A DNA stretch of 18,492 nucleotides, from assembly GCA_021129875.1 (NCBI GenBank), contig JAJOKK010000233.1, positions 1 through 18,492 of the forward strand. Reading direction: 5' to 3'. A program made the translations under genes and the position numbers. Under the pieces are notes generated by a model, which did not search any database, was not told the origin of the DNA, and saw only the letters and a list, made by a program, of their open reading frames with translations. Positions 15,939 through 18,492 of the stretch are shown here, piece after piece. The DNA comes from Candidatus Bipolaricaulota bacterium. GTDB taxonomy: Bacteria; Bipolaricaulota; Bipolaricaulia; UBA7950; UBA9294. Within the stretch, counting starts at the first letter, position 1. Every line of letters starts with the position of its first letter.

Positions 15939-16664
15939 ATGTATCTAGTCCGCTTTATCTCGCGTAAGACCGAAAGGCCCGAGAACGGTGAGTTGCGTGG
16001 AGAGGTGATCCTCACCCCTCGCGGGGAGGTCCCTCTCTCCCAGGTGAGGCTTCTCGCCCCGTGCACCCCGACGAAGATCCTCTGTGTAGGACGAAACTAC
16101 GTCGCGCACGCGCAGGAGTTGGGAAACGAAGTCCCAACGCGGCCGTTGCTCTTCTTTAAGCCCCCTTCCTCCGTGATCGGCCCCGAAGAGGAGATCGTCC
16201 TTCCGCCAAGTTCCCTGGTGCACTATGAGGCGGAACTCGCTGTTGTCATCGGCAGACGCTGCCGCAACGTTCCCGCTGCAGAGGCGATGGACGTCATCCT
16301 CGGTTACACGTGCCTAAACGACATCTCCGACCGTGAGGAGCAGAAGTGGGAGAAGAACTGGGTGCGGGCCAAGGGGTTCGACACCGCCGCTCCGATCGGC
16401 CCGGTGATCGTCACCAGAGATGAGATCGACGGACCGTTCCACATCATGCTCCGGGTGAACGGCGAGACGAAACAGGACGGGTCGACACGCGACCTCATCT
16501 TCCCGATCCCCGTTCTCATCGAGGAGATCTCCTCCTACATGACCCTGGAACCAGGGGATGTGATCGCCACAGGCACCCCGGCCGGGGTCGGCCCACTATT
16601 TGCCGGGGACATCGTCGAGGTAGAGATCGACGGGATTGGGATCCTGCAAAACCCGGTGCGCTAG
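15939..16664 (+). CDS. Fumarylacetoacetate hydrolase family protein
   Basis: 241 residues. After a short N-terminal segment, the conserved block KILCVGRNYVAHAQELG (about 46-62) and FFKPPSSVIGP (about 72-82) open the FAH fold. The divalent-metal ligands are visible as HYEAELAVVIG (E97, E99) and LNDISDRE (D128). Further motifs are RAKGFDTAAPIGP (about 143-155) and TGTPAGVGP (about 211-219). Members of this size split or isomerise acylpyruvates, oxaloacetate or 2-hydroxyhepta-2,4-dienedioate; which of these applies cannot be read. I chose ATG 15939 because GGAG lies 5 bases upstream and the family N-terminus fits; a frame from 15837 would add 34 unlikely residues. The M90 peptidase gene follows after 59 bases, perhaps co-transcribed. 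Confidence 0.9.
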   Translation: MYLVRFISRKTERPENGELRGEVILTPRGEVPLSQVRLLAPCTPTKILCVGRNYVAHAQELGNEVPTRPLLFFKPPSSVIGPEEEIVLPPSSLVHYEAELAVVIGRRCRNVPAAEAMDVILGYTCLNDISDREEQKWEKNWVRAKGFDTAAPIGPVIVTRDEIDGPFHIMLRVNGETKQDGSTRDLIFPIPVLIEEISSYMTLEPGDVIATGTPAGVGPLFAGDIVEVEIDGIGILQNPVR

Positions 16665-16709
16665 ATCGTATCGACTCCACCACAAGATGGGAGCGGGAGG
16701 AAGGGAATC

Positions 16710-16727
16710 ATGGAGCAAGCAGCTTGA
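16710..16727 (+). other. Five-codon leader frame overlapping TTG start
   Basis: ATG 16710 preceded by GGGAGGAAGGG opens a frame MEQAA ending at TGA 16725-16727. That stop overlaps the TTG start (16724) of the peptidase gene as TTGA. It may be chance, or it may couple or throttle translation of the peptidase. Confidence 0.3.
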
Positions 16728-17503
16728 TCTGGTTCAAGGAGCGACGGCGAAAGAAGATCGGCAGGCGCGAGTTTTCCAGCGCATGGCGGCAGACCATCGA
16801 GAGGAACATCCCCTTGGTTCGTTATTTTCCACCAGGTGATCGTGAGGAGCTGGAGCGACATATCCAGGTCTTCCTGGCGGAGAAACGCTTTGAGGGGGCG
16901 GGCGGCTTGGCGATGACCGACGAGATTCGGGTGACCATCGCCGCGCAGGCGTGCGTCCTCCTCCTGCACCGCAAGACCGATTACTATCCCGGACTCTACT
17001 CGATCATCGTCTACCCGCACGCTTATCTCGCCCACCGTAGTGATCAGGACAGTATGGGGATCGTCACCGAAGGGATGCAATCCCGCCTCGGGGAGTCCTG
17101 GACACAGGGGGCCATCGTCCTATCGTGGGACGATGTTAAATCCGGTGCGGCGGGCATGAACGATGGGCATAACGTTGTCTTCCATGAGTTTGCCCATCAA
17201 CTCGACGCTGAGAGCGGTGAAGTCGATGGCATCCCTATCCTCCCTCATCGGTCCAGGTACCGCGCCTGGGCGCAGGTCTTTGGGGAGGAGTACGCGAAAT
17301 TGCAACAGGATATCGAGCGTGGTCAAGAGATCCTGCTCGATCGGTACGGGGCGACCAACCCTGCCGAGTTCTTCGCCGTAGCGACCGAGTTCTTTTTCGA
17401 GAAGCCGAAGCAGTTGAAGGGGAAACTACCGCGTCTCTACGACGAGTTGAGCCGCTATTACAAACAAGACCCCGCTGCTCTCAATACGTACGAGAGATTC
17501 TGA
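16724..17503 (+). CDS. mtfA: MtfA-like zinc metallopeptidase (M90 family)
   Basis: 259 residues, the usual MtfA length. The zinc site is VVFHEFAHQLD with HExxH at about 154-158, and the downstream helix ATNPAEFFAVATEFFFEKP (about 210-228) supplies the third ligand, probably E215. Other family marks are the N-terminal ERNIPLVRYFP, LYSIIVYPHAY (about 91-101) and the tail LYDELSRYYKQDP. In E. coli MtfA is a cytosolic aminopeptidase that also binds the Mlc repressor; whether that holds here is unknown. The only usable start in the frame is TTG 16724, with GGAG 8 bases upstream; no ATG or GTG occurs between the FAH stop and this codon. No signal peptide is seen. No terminator follows directly; the next structured DNA is the hairpin at 17627. 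Confidence 0.88.
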   Translation: MIWFKERRRKKIGRREFSSAWRQTIERNIPLVRYFPPGDREELERHIQVFLAEKRFEGAGGLAMTDEIRVTIAAQACVLLLHRKTDYYPGLYSIIVYPHAYLAHRSDQDSMGIVTEGMQSRLGESWTQGAIVLSWDDVKSGAAGMNDGHNVVFHEFAHQLDAESGEVDGIPILPHRSRYRAWAQVFGEEYAKLQQDIERGQEILLDRYGATNPAEFFAVATEFFFEKPKQLKGKLPRLYDELSRYYKQDPAALNTYERF

Positions 17504-17622
17504 GGGTTATTTACAGATAGATTCTTTCACTTTACAGAAAACAGCAACTTGTGAGCCTGTTGCGTAAACCCTTTCCACCGCTCGTCTTCAATCCTAACCC
17601 CCTAGTTTCAAGCATTTTACCG
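17504..17622. other. Spacer after the peptidase gene, nothing seen
   Basis: About 120 relatively AT-rich bases between the peptidase stop and the first hairpin of copy B. No coding frame, terminator or promoter is recognised. Confidence 0.4.
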
Positions 17623-17626
17623 CCTC

Positions 17627-17666
17627 GGGGGGTGTAGTAAGTCCCTCTTCGAATACTGCACCCCCC
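17627..17666. repeat. Core hairpin B1 (13-14-13)
   Basis: The arms are GGGGGGTGTAGTA (17627-17639) and TACTGCACCCCCC (17654-17666), with the 14-base loop AGTCCCTCTTCGAA. One T-G wobble sits at the same arm position as in the other copies. Confidence 0.88.
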
Positions 17667-17731
17667 AGGAGCGCAAAGAGCGCTGAGATCAAGCATTAAG
17701 GTTCCAATTCCACTCTCTGCGTGCTCCGCGT

Positions 17732-17779
17732 TCTCGGGGGGTGTAGTAAGTCCCCAATCGGCTACTGCACCCCCCGAGA
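17732..17779. repeat. Core hairpin B2, extended to 17 base pairs
   Basis: The stem is TCTCGGGGGGTGTAGTA (17732-17748) with TACTGCACCCCCCGAGA (17763-17779), complete but for the same T-G wobble. The loop is again 14 bases, AGTCCCCAATCGGC. This is the strongest hairpin in the window; no T-run follows. Confidence 0.9.
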
Positions 17780-17909
17780 CGGTGAAAGCTTCTGTTCTGC
17801 AAGGAGAAGAGGGTTGTGCAACAGCCTGTTGTGCCGCTCATAATGAAATAATTCTGTATCTCATACTAGGGTCATGCGTTCTAGGCACCTACTCCTATCG
17901 GTCTTGTCA

Positions 17910-17951
17910 GCCTGTCTGCGTCGCGAATGCGACAGGCAGGTACAGGCAGAC
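17910..17951. repeat. Nested GCCTGTC/GACAGGC inverted repeat
   Basis: GCCTGTC (17910-17916) pairs with GACAGGC (17931-17937). Inside it GTCGC-GAAT-GCGAC (17920-17933) forms an alternative hairpin, and GTCTGC (17914-17919) can pair with GCAGAC (17946-17951). The overlapping arms suggest a mobile palindromic repeat. Confidence 0.6.
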
Positions 17952-18038
17952 GACATCAATTCTGGCTCTTCGTCGTTTTAAGTGGGTAGAGGCTTCTAGA
18001 TTCACACGCGCACGAAGTGAGGATTAATGGCTCCTCCT

Positions 18039-18080
18039 CCCATAGGATAGCAAGTTCGCACCCCCTCCCTTGACGAGAGG
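18039..18080 (+). repeat. C-rich degenerate repeat, unit 1
   Basis: The segment CCCATAGGATAGCAAG, followed by CCCCCTCCCTTGACGAGAGG, is closely related to the unit at 18239-18281 in the same orientation. The hairpin in this unit is degraded. Confidence 0.6.
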
Positions 18081-18190
18081 AGCAAAGGGAAGGTGCCGCG
18101 GAGCTTCTCAGCTGCGGTGGACACACGCCGCAGCCCACTGGCACGCTCGATCTGTTTGCGGTACATAGCATGCATGGTGCAGATCCCTCA

Positions 18191-18214
18191 CCCTCTCCCA
18201 TAACAGGGAGAGGG
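18191..18214. repeat. 9-bp hairpin CCCTCTCCC/GGGAGAGGG
   Basis: Perfect arms at 18191-18199 and 18206-18214 flank the loop ATAACA. ATTTAAAG follows, not a T-run. It lies between the two C-rich repeat units and is probably the same kind of palindromic repeat. Confidence 0.65.
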
Positions 18215-18238
18215 GATTTAAAGCAGCGGAAGAGATGC

Positions 18239-18281
18239 CCCCATAAGACAGCAAGTCCCCCCTCCCTTGATGGGAGGGGGG
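18239..18281 (+). repeat. C-rich repeat, unit 2, with intact hairpin
   Basis: CCCATAAGACAGCAAG is followed by a perfect 10-bp hairpin: CCCCCCTCCC (18257-18266), loop TTGAT, GGGAGGGGGG (18272-18281). It aligns with unit 1 over about 40 bases with a few changes and a short gap. Confidence 0.65.
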
Positions 18282-18476
18282 GGTGATGCTAAGCCTCCCC
18301 CTAACCACTCAAAACGCGAAGAGCCTTAATTCTTATCGCAGCTTCCGCTCTGCGAGCTTGACAGCAGACGTTTTGCCGGTTAACTGGCATATAACCTAGG
18401 CCAAGGCAGGTACAATGCTTATTGTGAACTTAGCGCCCTTCGGGCGGCTCTTAGGCTTTGAAGTATTCCATAGTTT

Positions 18477-18492
18477 CCTGGTTGCAACCAGG
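18477..18492. other. Perfect 16-bp palindrome at window end
   Basis: CCTGGTTGCAACCAGG reads the same on both strands. It ends exactly at the window edge, so it may continue. Such a site could bind a dimeric regulator upstream of a gene outside the window. Confidence 0.6.

Larger units (their letters stand above)
17623..17796 (-). repeat. Composite palindromic element, copy B
   Basis: The element holds two strong hairpins (17627-17666 and 17732-17779) joined by a 65-base linker. The linker carries imperfect inverted arms: GAGCGCAAAGAGCGCTGAG on the left and CTCTCTGCGTGCTCCGCG on the right. The right part from about 17679 to 17796 is near-identical to copy A at 1868-1979 on the opposite strand. 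The left hairpin has no counterpart in copy A, which instead ends in CTCTGCAGTAAAA. No coding sequence or transposase is inside. It resembles other palindromic, non-autonomous bacterial repeats; the family is not named here. Confidence 0.8.
17797..18492. other. Repeat-rich stretch without genes
   Basis: No coding frame here looks real: the open frames are short and change character across repeats. The stretch holds an odd-length palindrome CAACAG-C-CTGTTG (17819-17831), the hairpins listed separately, a perfect TTGACA at 18358-18363 with no well-placed -10, and a GCCC-TTC-GGGC stem near 18433 without a T-run. The last bases could be the leader of a gene outside the window. Confidence 0.45.

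Noticed and set aside
1868..17796. Composite transposon bounded by copies A and B
   Set aside because: No transposase or integrase gene lies in or near the block, and the cargo is largely housekeeping (fabK, mutS2, glmM).
17623..18281. CRISPR array
   Set aside because: The repeats are palindromic, of different types and irregularly spaced. There are no uniform spacers and no cas genes.
18358..18416. Promoter from TTGACA (18358) to TATAAC (18390) or TACAAT (18411)
   Set aside because: The -35 is perfect, but the spacers to these -10-like hexamers are 26 bases or more, outside the usable range.

Overview
The window is about 18.5 kb of a GC-rich bacterial chromosome. It holds eleven recognisable protein genes, no rRNA or tRNA genes that I could find, and three stretches without supported genes that carry repeats. 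The mix (FabK-type enoyl-ACP reductase, MutS2, GlmM, a CsgG-domain exported protein followed by a small exported protein) suggests a bacterium with peptidoglycan and probably an outer membrane. A deep-branching lineage such as Bipolaricaulota/Acetothermia would fit, but this is only a guess from gene style.

Layout. 280-1503 (-): HI0933/YhiN-type flavoprotein. 1504-2112: no supported gene, but a palindromic repeat element (copy A, 1868-2010). 2113-4596 (-): a large protein joining an archaeo-eukaryotic-type primase domain (the TOTE conflict-system family) to a superfamily 2 helicase; this is the most defence-like gene here and it stands alone. 4603-4897: a promoter region that also carries, on the + strand, what looks like the cut-off first codons of a response-regulator gene. 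4898-7194 (-): two overlapping transporter genes (DMT/EamA, then MATE). 7195-7420: divergent promoter region with nested inverted repeats. 7421-10702 (+): fabK and mutS2, 3 bases apart.

10812-15687 (-): a tight four-gene run, transcribed MFS transporter, CARDB/CsgG-domain exported protein, small exported protein, glmM, with junctions of 4 bases, 43 bases and a one-base TGATG overlap. This mixes a cell-wall precursor gene with cell-envelope proteins of unknown role. 15939-17503 (+): a fumarylacetoacetate-hydrolase-family enzyme and an MtfA-like M90 metallopeptidase that starts with TTG.

17504-18492 holds no supported gene but is dense in palindromic repeats. One composite element (copy B, 17623-17796) matches copy A in the opposite orientation, so related inverted repeats about 15.6 kb apart bracket most of the genes. 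All three copies of the core hairpin share the plan 13-base arm, 14-base loop, 13-base arm. The strongest leads are this hairpin family, the lone primase-helicase, the response-regulator fragment and the four-gene envelope operon. All calls come from reading the sequence by eye; no searches were run.
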